Assembly (NCBI GenBank): GCA_944324855.1 | Contig: CALUXY010000011.1 | Span: forward strand, 1-51,936 | Length of the DNA stretch: 51,936 bases | From: Candidatus Gastranaerophilales bacterium | GTDB taxonomy: Bacteria > Cyanobacteriota > Vampirovibrionia > Gastranaerophilales > Gastranaerophilaceae | Reading direction: 5' to 3' | In this document: in pieces, positions 8,934 through 17,767 of the stretch | How positions within the stretch are numbered: position 1 is the stretch's first letter | Layout: the number at the start of each line of letters is the position of its first letter | The notes under the pieces: model-generated | Told to the model about the DNA's origin: nothing | Database searches by the model: none | What the model saw: only the letters and a program-made list of their open reading frames with translations | Made by a program: the position numbers and the translations under genes

Positions 8934-9620
8934 ATGATTAGAAAACTAGTACTGTTCACTACTTTGATAGTGATACTACTGTCTACGAAAGTCAATGCTT
9001 CTGAAATACCCGTAAGCCATGTAAAAAACACTATTGTGCAGCATTCAGTTGCACTAGGCGTTGACCCTGCAATAGCTTTATCTATTGCGAAAGTTGAGTC
9101 AGGTTATAACCACTCAAGTAGAAGTGTTCATGGTGCTGTAGGTGTATTTCAACTTATGCCGTCTACAGCGGCAAGATTGGGTGTAAACCCTTATCATTTA
9201 GCTGACAACATCAAGGGTGGTATTTTATACTACAAGATGCTGTACAAAATGTTTGGATCAACAGAGCTGGCATTAGCAGCATACAATGCAGGACCTGCTT
9301 ATGTATTAAAACATCACTGTGCTCCGCCATACAGCCGTAATTATGTGGCTAAGATTATGTCTGAGTATTACAAGTTAAAAGCAAATCCTGATGCTTCAAT
9401 GAAAAACAAAGGTAACGTACATGCTGCTGTACATCATGTTACCAATCCGGCTCCAATTACGATTACGTCACATGGTTCTGTAAAACCGATGACTGCAAGT
9501 GTTCCTAGAGTAATTAATGATGGTACAAATAGATTAATAATCAAACAAGCACCTTCAACCGCTTCAAGAACGCCTAAGCTTCAAGTTAGTATGAGAAAAG
9601 AAGAAGAACCTTATTCGTAA
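8934..9620 (+). CDS. Secreted lytic transglycosylase, SLT domain
   Basis: A 228-residue protein with a signal peptide (about 1-23, ending VNASE). Residues 25-135 form a Slt70-like C-type lysozyme-fold domain: AKVESGYN carries the catalytic Glu55, followed by GAVGVFQLMPSTAARLG and ALAAYNAGP. It would cleave glycan strands of peptidoglycan with formation of 1,6-anhydro ends. The tail (about 150-228) is basic, Pro/Ser/Thr-rich and apparently disordered. AGAGGA precedes the ATG by 6 nt. The place among flagellar genes is suggestive of wall opening for flagellar assembly, but general wall turnover is equally possible. Confidence 0.9.
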   Translation: MIRKLVLFTTLIVILLSTKVNASEIPVSHVKNTIVQHSVALGVDPAIALSIAKVESGYNHSSRSVHGAVGVFQLMPSTAARLGVNPYHLADNIKGGILYYKMLYKMFGSTELALAAYNAGPAYVLKHHCAPPYSRNYVAKIMSEYYKLKANPDASMKNKGNVHAAVHHVTNPAPITITSHGSVKPMTASVPRVINDGTNRLIIKQAPSTASRTPKLQVSMRKEEEPYS

Positions 9621-9640
9621 TTTGATTTAAATTTAAGTCA

Positions 9641-9676
9641 AAAAAAGCGCCTGTTTAATCAAACAGGCGCTTTTTT
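9641..9676 (+). terminator. Strong terminator after the transglycosylase gene
   Basis: A 16-bp perfect stem (9641-9656 with 9661-9676), loop AATC, GC-rich centre and a T6 tail. The symmetric A6 arm makes it bidirectional. Confidence 0.92.
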
Positions 9677-9765
9677 CATTATTTTACATAAAAAATATTA
9701 TCGGAAGGGATAAATATATAAGATTTATTTTAAAAATACTCATTAAAAAATAAATATTTTCTTGT

Positions 9766-10440
9766 CTCAAGCGAATCAATCTCCTTCCCCTACTTGGGGA
9801 AGGTTGGGATGGGGAGTGGTTCATTACTCCGAATGTTAGCAATGTAATTTCAATCAATTCATTTACCAATAGCGGGGTTTATGCACCCCTGCACCCCGCA
9901 TCCCCATTTCTTTGCCATCAAAGAAACGGGGAACAAAGAAACTGCCGACTTGAACTCCGTTCGCTAATACTCACTAATTTCAACCCCAGAAATGCAAACT
10001 CACTACATTATATTTAAAGCATTAAATAATTAAATTTATATATTCCCGTTCAAACAATGCATTTCCTGTCATTGTTTCAATAAGTGAGTATTGCTCACTC
10101 CGTAAAAGTCGGGGATAAATAAAATAACAAAATAGATTAGTGTCAGTTAACGAAACAACGGTGAGCCGGTGCTGTCTGAACGATAGTAAATAAATTAGAT
10201 TAAATTTATTTTAAATAAAACGGAGTGAGTTCACCGGCTGAATGTTGAGTTTTACTGACACTATTAGGTCGGCGTGTTTTTCTTTCTTTTCATTATTTCT
10301 TTCTTTTTACGTCGCAATTAAAAAGAAAGAAATAATGTGCAGGGTGTGGGGCGGCATAAGCCCCACATAAATTATTATAATTTAAGTATTTATCGGGGCA
10401 TATATAGCCCCGATAAATACTGATAATATTTTTTATGTAA
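9766..10440. repeat. Cluster of intergenic palindromic repeats
   Basis: An 0.7-kb non-coding stretch made of consecutive inverted repeats. CCTTCCCC/GGGGAAGG lies at 9783-9803. TTTCTTTG/CAAAGAAA lies at 9907-9926 with outer CCCC/GGGG arms. AATACTCACT/AGTGAGTATT lies at 9966-9975 and 10083-10092. A MITE-like unit occupies 10138-10263. An 18-bp stem CATTATTTCTTTCTTTTT lies at 10291-10308 with 10320-10337, and a 15-bp stem at 10385-10399 with 10407-10421. Motifs recur elsewhere in the window (6728-6752, and a TTTCTTTTT-type repeat at 51352-51390), so these are probably dispersed genomic repeats. Confidence 0.7.
10138..10263. mobile_element. MITE-like element with 10-bp terminal inverted repeats
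   Basis: TAGTGTCAGT at 10138-10147 and ACTGACACTA at 10254-10263 are perfect terminal inverted repeats 126 bp apart. A nested pair, AGCCGGTG (10164-10171) and CACCGGCT (10232-10239), lies inside. There is no coding capacity. The size and termini fit a miniature inverted-repeat element or a REP-like palindrome; a target-site duplication longer than TA is not evident. Confidence 0.5.
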
Positions 10441-10472
10441 ATTTAGATTTCAGATATGTATAGTTGTATCCA

Positions 10473-10497
10473 ACTGTCCGATTGGACAGTCTTTTTT
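10473..10497 (+). terminator. Hairpin plus T6 upstream of cysS (terminator or attenuator)
   Basis: ACTGTCC (10473-10479), loop GATT, GGACAGT (10484-10490), then CTTTTTT. It has the form of an intrinsic terminator 54 nt before the cysS start. With no gene directly upstream it could be an attenuator of the cysS operon, but no T-box specifier or leader peptide was found. Confidence 0.6.
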
Positions 10498-10550
10498 ATT
10501 TATCTTTTTGGAGTAAAATTAAAATTGTGATAGTAAAAGAGGGTTTAATA

Positions 10551-11924
10551 TTGAAAGTATTTAATTCGTATACCAATAAATTAGAAGAATTTAAGCCAAT
10601 AGAAGCCAATAAAGTCAAGATGTACGTTTGCGGACCTACTGTATATGATAATGCACACTTAGGACATGCCAGATGCTATATAACCTGGGATGTTTTATAC
10701 AGATATCTAAAATTTAGAGGGTATGATGTAACTTATTGCAGAAACGTAACAGATGTTGATGACAAAATCCTTAAAAAGGCAGAAACAGAAAATAAAACAC
10801 CGGAAGAAGTTTCAACTTTCTGGTATAAAAAATTTACCGAGAGCATGAATAATCTCAACAATCTTAAACCGGACATAGAGCCTTTTGCTACAAAAACTTT
10901 GGGCGAAATGATTTCAATTGTTAAAGATTTGATTAATAAAGATTTTGCATATGAAGTTGACGGCGATGTTTATTTTAGAGTATCAAAATTCCCGCAATAT
11001 GGTATGCTGTCTAAACAACCGATAGATTCTCTGGTAAGCGGAGCAAGAGTGGAAGTTGGTGACAAAAAAGAAAGCCCTTTGGATTTTGCATTATGGAAAA
11101 AAGATGAGAAATTCGGGTATAATTCACCTTGGGGTAAAGGCAGACCGGGCTGGCATATTGAATGTTCCGCAATGATAAGAAAACATTTAGGCAAGACTAT
11201 TGATATCCATGCCGGCGGGGCTGATTTGATATTCCCGCATCATGAAAATGAGATTGCCCAGTCTGAATGTGCAAACGGCTGCAAATTCGTAAACTACTGG
11301 ATGCATAACGGGTTTGTAACTATTAATAAAGAAAAAATGTCAAAATCTTTGGGAAACTTTTTAACTGTCGATGATTTACTCAAAAATTATGATGCAAATA
11401 CAATCAGATTCTTTATACTGACAAACCATTACAGAATGCCTGTTGAGTTTTCGGATGAAGCACTTCAATCTGCTGCAGCGGGTGTGAAACGTATGCTGAA
11501 TGCAAAACAAACAACGATTGATGAAAATCTTGATATAACAAAAACAGATGAATATAAAGAGTTTGTAAATGCTATGGATGAGGATTTAAATACATCAAAA
11601 GCTCTTGCCGTTTTATTTGATTTGGCAAATAAAGCGAACAAAGATGTTGAAGGAGCGTTTACTGTGCTTTATAAACTTGCTGATGTTTTGGGATTCAGTT
11701 TTTCAAAACCGGAGTTATCAGATGATGAGATAAAGAAAATTCTTGAGAATGTAAGTTCTGAGCTTGGTAAAAACTATTCTTCAATGGATGAGATAATTGA
11801 AGACAGAAAACAAGCCAGAGCTGATAAAAATTGGGAGATTGCAGATAGGATAAGAATCGCATTAGATAAAGAAAATATTATCCTGAAAGATTCTAAAGAA
11901 GGTACAACGTGGGAAGTAAAATAA
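10551..11924 (+). CDS. cysS: Cysteine--tRNA ligase
   Basis: A 457-residue class I aminoacyl-tRNA synthetase that charges tRNA-Cys. The start is the TTG at 10551: GAGGG lies 7 nt upstream, and the product then begins MKVFNS, matching the family start. A longer frame to 10464 would run through the terminator-like hairpin. Visible signatures are [17 protein letters not shown] (HIGH-type motif and first zinc Cys), WHIECSAM and [12 protein letters not shown] (zinc ligands and active-site region), and [10 protein letters not shown] (KMSKS). Length is normal. It is first gene of a tight operon: its stop overlaps the next start by 16 nt. Confidence 0.96.
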   Translation: MKVFNSYTNKLEEFKPIEANKVKMYVCGPTVYDNAHLGHARCYITWDVLYRYLKFRGYDVTYCRNVTDVDDKILKKAETENKTPEEVSTFWYKKFTESMNNLNNLKPDIEPFATKTLGEMISIVKDLINKDFAYEVDGDVYFRVSKFPQYGMLSKQPIDSLVSGARVEVGDKKESPLDFALWKKDEKFGYNSPWGKGRPGWHIECSAMIRKHLGKTIDIHAGGADLIFPHHENEIAQSECANGCKFVNYWMHNGFVTINKEKMSKSLGNFLTVDDLLKNYDANTIRFFILTNHYRMPVEFSDEALQSAAAGVKRMLNAKQTTIDENLDITKTDEYKEFVNAMDEDLNTSKALAVLFDLANKANKDVEGAFTVLYKLADVLGFSFSKPELSDDEIKKILENVSSELGKNYSSMDEIIEDRKQARADKNWEIADRIRIALDKENIILKDSKEGTTWEVK

Positions 11925-13591
11925 GTAAATTACTTATATCTTTAGTTTGTATTTTTATATTGGCACTTGGAGTTACAAGTGTCAGTGCAAGGCAATCAGA
12001 AACATCTGCATCACCAGTTATTCGTGTCGGAATTATGGATAATAATTTCAGAACGCTAGAGAGAAAATCAGTTGTATTATATGGAACATCTCATTGTTAT
12101 GTATGTGATCCGGATACTAGAAAAACAATTATAAGAGTTTCTGCATACGAAAATATGCCGTTTGAAATAAATAACGGGATTGTTGAATTAAAAATGGATG
12201 ATTGTGCAGAGATTTATAAATCAACAAAAGGTTTTGTTGTATGCTGTCCTGATGGTTTTCTCGGAGTGCAGGGCTTAAAACGACGCGGAAAACAGGCTTT
12301 ATATAGAGGAGCATTCAGTATACAAAAAAATACAAAGCCTAACGTTTTGTATTTGATTAATCTAATTGAATTGGAAGATTATTTAAAAGGTGTCGTTTCA
12401 AATGAAATGCCTTATTATTTTGGGCTTGAAGCTATTAAGGCTCAGGCTGTTGCAGCCAGAAATTATGCAATAAAACCAAGAACAAAGGTTTCAAAAGCTT
12501 ATGATGTTGTTGATAGTGTCGCAAGTCAGGTTTATTTTGGTTATAACACGGAAACAGAATCAGGTAACAGAGCTGTAAAAGAAACAGAAAATATTATTGC
12601 AATGTATAATAATGCTCCTATTCTGGCACTTTATTGTTCAAGTGCAGGCGGTTATACGGAGAATTATTCTTATGCCTTTTCTGATCCTGATACAAAAGAA
12701 TTTCCGGCGCCATTAAAACCGTATTTGATTGCAAAACCTGATTTGCAGACAATAAAACCGTTAAATCGCGAAGAAGAAGCTTACGAATTTTATTCAAAGA
12801 AACCGGCATCTTATGATGTTGATACACGTTATTATCGCTGGACAAGAACCTGGACAAGAGAAGAATTAGAAAAAGTCTTAAAACAAAACCTTGTTACCCA
12901 ATCAAAAACCGGATTTGTAAAACCTGTTTTTTGTAACAATACAAATTTTGGAACTTTAAAAAATATAAAGGTTGTAAGACGAGGCAATTCAGGTAAGATT
13001 ATTTATCTTGATATTGTAACAACAGAAGGCAAATACAGAGTTGCAAAGGAACTTGTAATCAGAAGATTGTTTACAAAAGACGGTAAGGCTCTACCTAGTG
13101 CAAACGTTGTATTTAAACTTGATACGGATAGTTTTGACAGTATTACAACCATAACTGCTTATGGCGGCGGTTTTGGTCATGGGGTTGGGATGAGCCAGTA
13201 TGGTGCGAATTATATGGCTGTAAAACTCAAAAAGAGTTTTGTAGATATTCTGCAGCATTACTATACGGGTATTTATCTTGCGACAGTTCCGGTTGATTTG
13301 GATAAAACTGTTGTGGAACAAAAATTTTATCCGCCATCAGATAAAGCATTGATTTATATTGCGGATAGAAAAGGTTTAAATGCTTTGCAGGTTGTCATAA
13401 ACGGCAAAACTTGCAACTTTGACTTGAGTAAATTCTTAAACATACAAAAATGCGAACTTGATATTTCTCCATATATTAAAAAAGGCAGGGAAAATAGAAT
13501 TCTATTTGTTCCGGCATGCCAGAACAGAAATGTCACAAACGACTTAAGTAAAGGTAATATAAAGATTAGTTTATACATAAAATTTTTATAA
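11909..13591 (+). CDS. SpoIID/LytB-domain secreted protein
   Basis: A 560-residue protein starting with GTG inside the end of cysS. The signal peptide is about 1-28 (ends SVSAR). The SpoIID domain begins near residue 140 (LINLIELEDYLKGVVSNEMP) and contains EAIKAQAVAARNYA. It ends near residue 440 with the diagnostic GGFGHGVGMSQYGANYMA. In Bacillus, SpoIID is a lytic transglycosylase that acts on denuded glycan strands. Homologues in non-sporulating bacteria, including cyanobacteria, are thought to act in wall remodelling. There is no sign of sporulation genes here. Placement directly before murJ supports a peptidoglycan role. Confidence 0.88.
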   Translation: MGSKISKLLISLVCIFILALGVTSVSARQSETSASPVIRVGIMDNNFRTLERKSVVLYGTSHCYVCDPDTRKTIIRVSAYENMPFEINNGIVELKMDDCAEIYKSTKGFVVCCPDGFLGVQGLKRRGKQALYRGAFSIQKNTKPNVLYLINLIELEDYLKGVVSNEMPYYFGLEAIKAQAVAARNYAIKPRTKVSKAYDVVDSVASQVYFGYNTETESGNRAVKETENIIAMYNNAPILALYCSSAGGYTENYSYAFSDPDTKEFPAPLKPYLIAKPDLQTIKPLNREEEAYEFYSKKPASYDVDTRYYRWTRTWTREELEKVLKQNLVTQSKTGFVKPVFCNNTNFGTLKNIKVVRRGNSGKIIYLDIVTTEGKYRVAKELVIRRLFTKDGKALPSANVVFKLDTDSFDSITTITAYGGGFGHGVGMSQYGANYMAVKLKKSFVDILQHYYTGIYLATVPVDLDKTVVEQKFYPPSDKALIYIADRKGLNALQVVINGKTCNFDLSKFLNIQKCELDISPYIKKGRENRILFVPACQNRNVTNDLSKGNIKISLYIKFL

Positions 13592-13603
13592 TAAAATAAG
13601 GAA

Positions 13604-15187
13604 ATGGAAGAATCGGAAGTAAAGAAAACTGAACATGGGACGGGAATTTTAAAAGCGGCATGGATGATAGCCATAGTCACTGTATTAAGCAAATTAATAG
13701 GCTTTTTGCGTGACGTTGTAACCGCAAAATATTACGGGGCATCTATTGTATCGGATGCTTATTTTTATGCTTATCAAATACCGTCTTTTGCTATTATATT
13801 ATTAGGCGGTGTAGGCGGACCTTTCCATAGTGCAACAGTTGCCGTATTTACAAAATTGATTCCGGATTTGGACAAAAAACCGACAGAGTTTGTAAACCGG
13901 CTTTATAATACATTTTTGGTATTAAGTGTGTTATTCTTTTCTGCACTTGGTGCATTGTGTTATATTTTTTCCCGCCAGATAATGGGAATAATAATTTCTA
14001 ACGGAACTCCTGAATTGATATCTCTTGCGGCACTGCATTTGAGAATTATGACACCTGTATTCATTGTAGGCGGTATTGTAGGGATATATTACGGACTTTT
14101 GATTACTTATAAAAAATTTATGCTTCCGAATTTTTCCCCTATGGTGATGAGTATTGTAATTATTATTGCTGTATGTATGGCAAAGAATGATAATCTCGGG
14201 CTTGTTCTTGCGTGGGCAACAACAATAGGTGCAATATGCCAATTTTTACTCCAGTTTCCGCAGATTAGAAAAATTGGATTCAGATTCCGTCCGAATTTTG
14301 ATTTTAAACACAATGTAGAATTGAAATCACTATGCGAGCTTTTAATTCCTGCGGTATTTAGTTCTACAATCGGGCAGCTGCATATTTATGTAGATATGTT
14401 TTTTACATCTTCATTAAGAGAAGGAGCTTGGACGGCATTAGGGTATGCAAACAGAATATTCCAGTTCCCTGTCGGGATTTTAGTAACAGCATTTTTAGTT
14501 CCTTTGTTTCCTTTATTTACACGACTTGTTGCACAAAAAGATACAGATGGTATAAAATCATATTTCAATAAAGGTGTCGGACTTTTATTTTTTGTTGCAA
14601 TTCCGATAATTGTCGGAATTTTAGTTTTGGGTTTGGATTGTGTAAGATTAGTTTTTGAACGGGGGGCATTTACTTATAGCGACTCTTTGATGGTATTTGA
14701 TGCATTATTGTATTTATCTTTTTCTATAATCCCTTACGTATTCAGAGATTCAATCACAAGAGTTTATTATGCATTTGACGATTCAAAGACTCCGTTTATG
14801 ATTGCGGCATCTTCTATAATTTTAAAATTTTTATTTAATTATATATTTATTTCAAAGCTTGGCTGGCAAATTGGCGGGATTACGCTTTCGACTTCACTTG
14901 TAACTTTGTATAACGCCGTTGCGCTTGGTTTATTGATATCTAAAAAAGTTAAAATGGGGTACAAAGATTTGTTTGTTAACCTTTTAAAAATGTCTTTTGT
15001 CGGCTTATTAACATTATTAATTTGTTATATTTCTGCGGCATTTGTACCTAATCTTTCAATTATTTTACGTTTAATATTAATAGGTATTGAAATGGCTTTG
15101 GTATATTTAGGTTTGAGCTGCTTATTTAAAGTTAATTATATCGGTGAAATATTTTCACGTATTTTATCAAAAGTAAAAAGGATTTAA
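13604..15187 (+). CDS. murJ: Lipid II flippase MurJ (MviN family)
   Basis: A 527-residue polytopic membrane protein of the MOP superfamily that moves lipid II across the inner membrane. About 14 hydrophobic helices are visible. The N-terminal signature GFLRDVVTAKYYGAS (about 36-50) carries the conserved Arg-Asp. AYANRIFQFPVGIL-type sequence in the middle (ALGYANRIFQFPVGIL) is diagnostic for MurJ. AAGG lies 6 nt before the ATG. It sits 12 nt after the SpoIID gene and 1 nt before tsaC, so it is part of the cysS operon. Confidence 0.94.
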   Translation: MEESEVKKTEHGTGILKAAWMIAIVTVLSKLIGFLRDVVTAKYYGASIVSDAYFYAYQIPSFAIILLGGVGGPFHSATVAVFTKLIPDLDKKPTEFVNRLYNTFLVLSVLFFSALGALCYIFSRQIMGIIISNGTPELISLAALHLRIMTPVFIVGGIVGIYYGLLITYKKFMLPNFSPMVMSIVIIIAVCMAKNDNLGLVLAWATTIGAICQFLLQFPQIRKIGFRFRPNFDFKHNVELKSLCELLIPAVFSSTIGQLHIYVDMFFTSSLREGAWTALGYANRIFQFPVGILVTAFLVPLFPLFTRLVAQKDTDGIKSYFNKGVGLLFFVAIPIIVGILVLGLDCVRLVFERGAFTYSDSLMVFDALLYLSFSIIPYVFRDSITRVYYAFDDSKTPFMIAASSIILKFLFNYIFISKLGWQIGGITLSTSLVTLYNAVALGLLISKKVKMGYKDLFVNLLKMSFVGLLTLLICYISAAFVPNLSIILRLILIGIEMALVYLGLSCLFKVNYIGEIFSRILSKVKRI

Positions 15188-15188
15188 T

Positions 15189-15782
15189 ATGGTATTAAGT
15201 TTAGACTTACAAAACAAAATACGATATGTATTAGAACATGACGGAGTAATTTCTTTTGTAACAGATACGGTCTGGGGGTTAGGATGTCTGCCTGAGAGTG
15301 AAAAAGCTGTTAAAAAGATCTATGAAATCAAAGGACGCGAAAAAGAAAAACCTTTGATTTTGATGTCGGATGATACTTATCCGTTGTTGGATTATATACA
15401 AGATGTTCCTAAAACTGCACAAAAATTGATGAAACAGTATTTTCCGGGAGCTTTAACAGTTGTTGTTCCCAAAAGTGAAAAAACTCCTGATTATATAACT
15501 TCAGGACTATCAACTGTTGGAGTAAGAGTTCCTGATAATGAAGTTTTTGGAGAAATCTGCAGATGTATTGATTCAAGAGTACTTGCTACAACAAGTGCCA
15601 ATTTATCGCATGAACCTGCAGCATTAAGTTATCAAGAGGCCGTAAATTATATTGGTGATAAAGCGGATTTAGTAATTGAAGATTTTGGATATACAGCAAA
15701 AGGGCTTGCTTCAACGGTTATAGGGTTTAAAGATGGTGAGATTATAGTTTATCGCCAGGGAGAAATAAAATTAACACCTTAA
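15189..15782 (+). CDS. tsaC: Threonylcarbamoyl-AMP synthase (YrdC/Sua5 domain)
   Basis: A 197-residue single-domain protein of the TsaC/YrdC type. It makes L-threonylcarbamoyladenylate from threonine, bicarbonate and ATP for t6A modification of ANN-decoding tRNAs. Motifs seen: VTDTVWGLGC (about 21-30), KIYEIKGREKEKPLILM (KxR nucleotide-binding region), YFPGALTVVVP, VGVRVPDN, and TTSANLSHEPA (SxN). The C-terminal Sua5 domain is absent, so it is the short TsaC form. It is the last gene of the operon and is followed by a terminator. Confidence 0.93.
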   Translation: MVLSLDLQNKIRYVLEHDGVISFVTDTVWGLGCLPESEKAVKKIYEIKGREKEKPLILMSDDTYPLLDYIQDVPKTAQKLMKQYFPGALTVVVPKSEKTPDYITSGLSTVGVRVPDNEVFGEICRCIDSRVLATTSANLSHEPAALSYQEAVNYIGDKADLVIEDFGYTAKGLASTVIGFKDGEIIVYRQGEIKLTP

Positions 15783-15822
15783 ACCAAAAATTAAATCGTA
15801 TACCTTGGCAAATGAATATAAC

Positions 15823-15851
15823 AAAAACACCGGATTACATCCGGTGTTTTT
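15823..15851. terminator. Bidirectional terminator between tsaC and the convergent gene
   Basis: A perfect 13-bp stem (AAAAACACCGGAT at 15823-15835 with 15839-15851), 3-nt loop, T5 tail on both strands. It serves the plus-strand operon and the minus-strand gene ending at 15881. Confidence 0.9.
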
Positions 15852-15880
15852 CTGTGGTAAATTATTTTGAGTCTTACTTA

Positions 15881-16546
15881 TTATGAGAACAACTTGAATG
15901 TTCTGTCTACGTTATCTTTCGCTACTGTTTTTAATGTATCGATTTCTGTCTTGATTGCATTCCTTTCTTGTTCTAGTGCTGCTAAGTCGGTATCAAATTT
16001 TTTATCCTTAGCATCTATTTTTCTCATGTCAGCTTCATATTTTGCTTCAGCTTTTTTAAGTTGTGTTTCGTCGGATACTTCTTGCAAACTTGTATCTGTT
16101 GCAATGTTTACTTCTGTAAACATTGGATCACCGTTTGCATCAATACCCGGTTTCCTAAATACAATGAAACCTGCTTCAACCATATTTCTTAAGGTTTCTG
16201 TTTTATCAAGAGCATCAGCGGCTATACCAGTATCTTTTGTGATATTCCCTGCGGTTGCTTCTGAATACGTTTTCCATTGACCGTTGCCTGTTTGTATTGT
16301 AATTTCATATCCGGCTGCCAAAATTTCGTTCAGCGTTGCATCTCTGTATTCTGCAGAACCGTCTGCGCCGATGTGTTTTAATTGAACTTTTTGTTTGTTT
16401 AGAGCATTTTCATACTCTTGATACACTTGAGTTGATTCGTTTGCCATTTGCAACTTTTGAGCCTCTAGGTTTTGAGCCTTGTACTCAATATCGTGCATTC
16501 TAGCTGTTAAATTCAACAATCGTGCCTGTGATGCCGATAAACCCAT
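15881..16546 (-). CDS. Coiled-coil protein of unknown function, probably flagellum-linked
   Basis: A 221-residue protein beginning MGLSASQARLLNLTARMHD. It has a helical N-terminal third, a central segment around residues 55-130 that reads like a small alpha/beta region (LNEILAAGYEITIQTGNGQWKTY), and a C-terminal heptad-like coiled coil (about 150-212). The N-terminus resembles the Ser/Ala-rich first helix of flagellar axial proteins, but I recognise no named family. AAGGAG lies 8 nt before the ATG. Upstream is the best sigma28-type promoter in the window, and the neighbour is a flagellin. A motility-related role is therefore inferred; no biochemical function is assigned. Confidence 0.7.
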   Translation of the reverse strand: MGLSASQARLLNLTARMHDIEYKAQNLEAQKLQMANESTQVYQEYENALNKQKVQLKHIGADGSAEYRDATLNEILAAGYEITIQTGNGQWKTYSEATAGNITKDTGIAADALDKTETLRNMVEAGFIVFRKPGIDANGDPMFTEVNIATDTSLQEVSDETQLKKAEAKYEADMRKIDAKDKKFDTDLAALEQERNAIKTEIDTLKTVAKDNVDRTFKLFS

Positions 16547-16635
16547 ATTCCTGTACTCCTTTTTTCTTGCTCGAACTTATTTAAGCAAACTTTTACAATG
16601 CCCTAATTAATTCGAAATTCGTTTCTGTATCATGC

Positions 16636-16662
16636 ATGACGGCACGTTTTTTTAGAACTTTA
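16636..16662 (-). promoter_or_regulatory. Sigma28 (FliA)-like promoter
   Basis: Read on the minus strand: TAAAGTTC (16662-16655), an 11-nt spacer, then GCCGTCAT (16643-16636). This closely matches the enterobacterial FliA consensus TAAAGTTT-N11-GCCGATAA. A GTAACAAAAAT box (16684-16674) lies 11 nt upstream of the -35. It would drive the gene starting at 16546. Confidence 0.6.
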
Positions 16663-16708
16663 ATAAAAAAAAGATTTTTGTTACATAAGTTTACAATTCG
16701 AACACAAA

Positions 16709-16736
16709 AAAGCCGAAGATTATAATCTTCGGCTTT
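16709..16736 (-). terminator. Terminator after flagellin 16757-17605
   Basis: A 12-bp stem AAAGCCGAAGAT (16709-16720) with ATCTTCGGCTTT (16725-16736), loop TATA, followed on the minus strand by a T6 run. Confidence 0.9.
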
Positions 16737-16756
16737 CTATGAATTAATATAATATC

Positions 16757-17605
16757 TTAAATCAAGTTAAGAGCTATAGATGGAGTTTGGTTGGCTGTAG
16801 ACAACAACGATGCTGATGCTTGTTGTAAAATCTGTGCCTTAATGTATTCGGATGATTCTGCAGCTACATCCGCATCCTTGATTGTTGATAATGATGATGT
16901 AACGTTTGAATATTGTACATCCAATGCATCTGCTGCTGAATCAAGCCTATTTTGTATTGCACCGATATTAGTTTGACGTGTAGTTACCTCATCCAATGCC
17001 TTATCAATTGCATTTAATGCTGTACCGTAATTTGCTCCACCAACTGTAAAATATCCTAAAAATGTAGTTTGTGCAACACCTGTTAATTCTTGTGCCGTTG
17101 ATTCTGCAAATAAATTTGCATCTAATTCCAAACGGCTGTTTGCGGTTGAATCTATCCCAATTTGAAGATTGATTGCACCTGCTGTACCATCTAACAGATT
17201 AATACCATTAAATTCTGTACTTGCAGCAATTCTATCGATTTCTTCCAAACGTGCTGTAACTTCAGCCTTAATTGCATCAATAGAATCTTGACCGTAAGTA
17301 CCGTTTGCGGCTTCTTCGGTTAAATCTCTTATACGTTGTAAATGGGTTACTATCAAATCGTAGTTACTTTCTGCCGTGGATAATAAGCTTGAACCTATTG
17401 CAACGTTATCCTGTGCAACACTAATTGAACTCAACTGAGTATCCATTTTTGTTGCAACAGCGTATCCTGCGGCATCATCGCCTGCGCTGTTAATCTTAAA
17501 ACCTGTAGTCATACGCTCAATTGACTGATTCAGTGCTTCTGTCGCATCTGCCAGGTTTTTCTGAACTATTAGCGAACCTAAGTTCGTATTAATTGTTAGA
17601 GCCAT
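16757..17605 (-). CDS. fliC: Flagellin, short form
   Basis: A 282-residue flagellin, the subunit of the flagellar filament. The N-terminal D0/D1 helices (MALTINTNLGSLIVQKNL, SIERMTTGFKINSAGDDAAGYAVATKM, LQRIRDLTEEAANGTYGQ) and the C-terminal helices (GAIQNRLDSAADALDVQY, ending QTPSIALNLI) are complete. The variable centre is only about 60 residues, so domains D2/D3 are essentially absent. AGGAG precedes the ATG. It differs from the flagellin at 30326-31174 at only about 8 of 282 residues. Its promoter has TATAAT at 17704-17699 (minus) with a weak TTTAAG -35. Confidence 0.96.
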   Translation of the reverse strand: MALTINTNLGSLIVQKNLADATEALNQSIERMTTGFKINSAGDDAAGYAVATKMDTQLSSISVAQDNVAIGSSLLSTAESNYDLIVTHLQRIRDLTEEAANGTYGQDSIDAIKAEVTARLEEIDRIAASTEFNGINLLDGTAGAINLQIGIDSTANSRLELDANLFAESTAQELTGVAQTTFLGYFTVGGANYGTALNAIDKALDEVTTRQTNIGAIQNRLDSAADALDVQYSNVTSSLSTIKDADVAAESSEYIKAQILQQASASLLSTANQTPSIALNLI

Positions 17606-17698
17606 TTTTCTCCTGATACTCCTTTCAATTTGGGAAAATAATCCATTTTCTCTCTCTTATTTAACGATACATATATTATATTCGATACTTATATAATT

Positions 17699-17750
17699 AT
17701 TATAACAAATAGAATTCAGCTCTTAAAGCGTAATCTGTCAAATTTGTTAC
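17699..17750 (-). promoter_or_regulatory. Flagellin promoter with upstream GTAACAAA box
   Basis: On the minus strand: GTAACAAATT (17750-17741), then TTTAAG (17727-17722), a 17-nt spacer and TATAAT (17704-17699) continuing into AATTATATAAG. The same box, -10 and trailing TATATAA occur before the flagellins at 18625 and 31174. Confidence 0.55.
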
Positions 17751-17767
17751 AATTCGTTATAAAGATA

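Noticed and set aside
9766..10440. Possible CRISPR array in the repeat-rich intergenic region
   Set aside because: The repeats are different palindromes, not one regularly spaced direct repeat, and no cas genes are nearby.
10441..10550. T-box riboswitch upstream of cysS
   Set aside because: The terminator hairpin is present, but no T-box sequence or specifier loop could be found, and the leader is too short.
11909..13591. Sporulation capability suggested by SpoIID
   Set aside because: SpoIID/LytB domains occur in many non-sporulating bacteria, including cyanobacteria, and no other sporulation gene is present.
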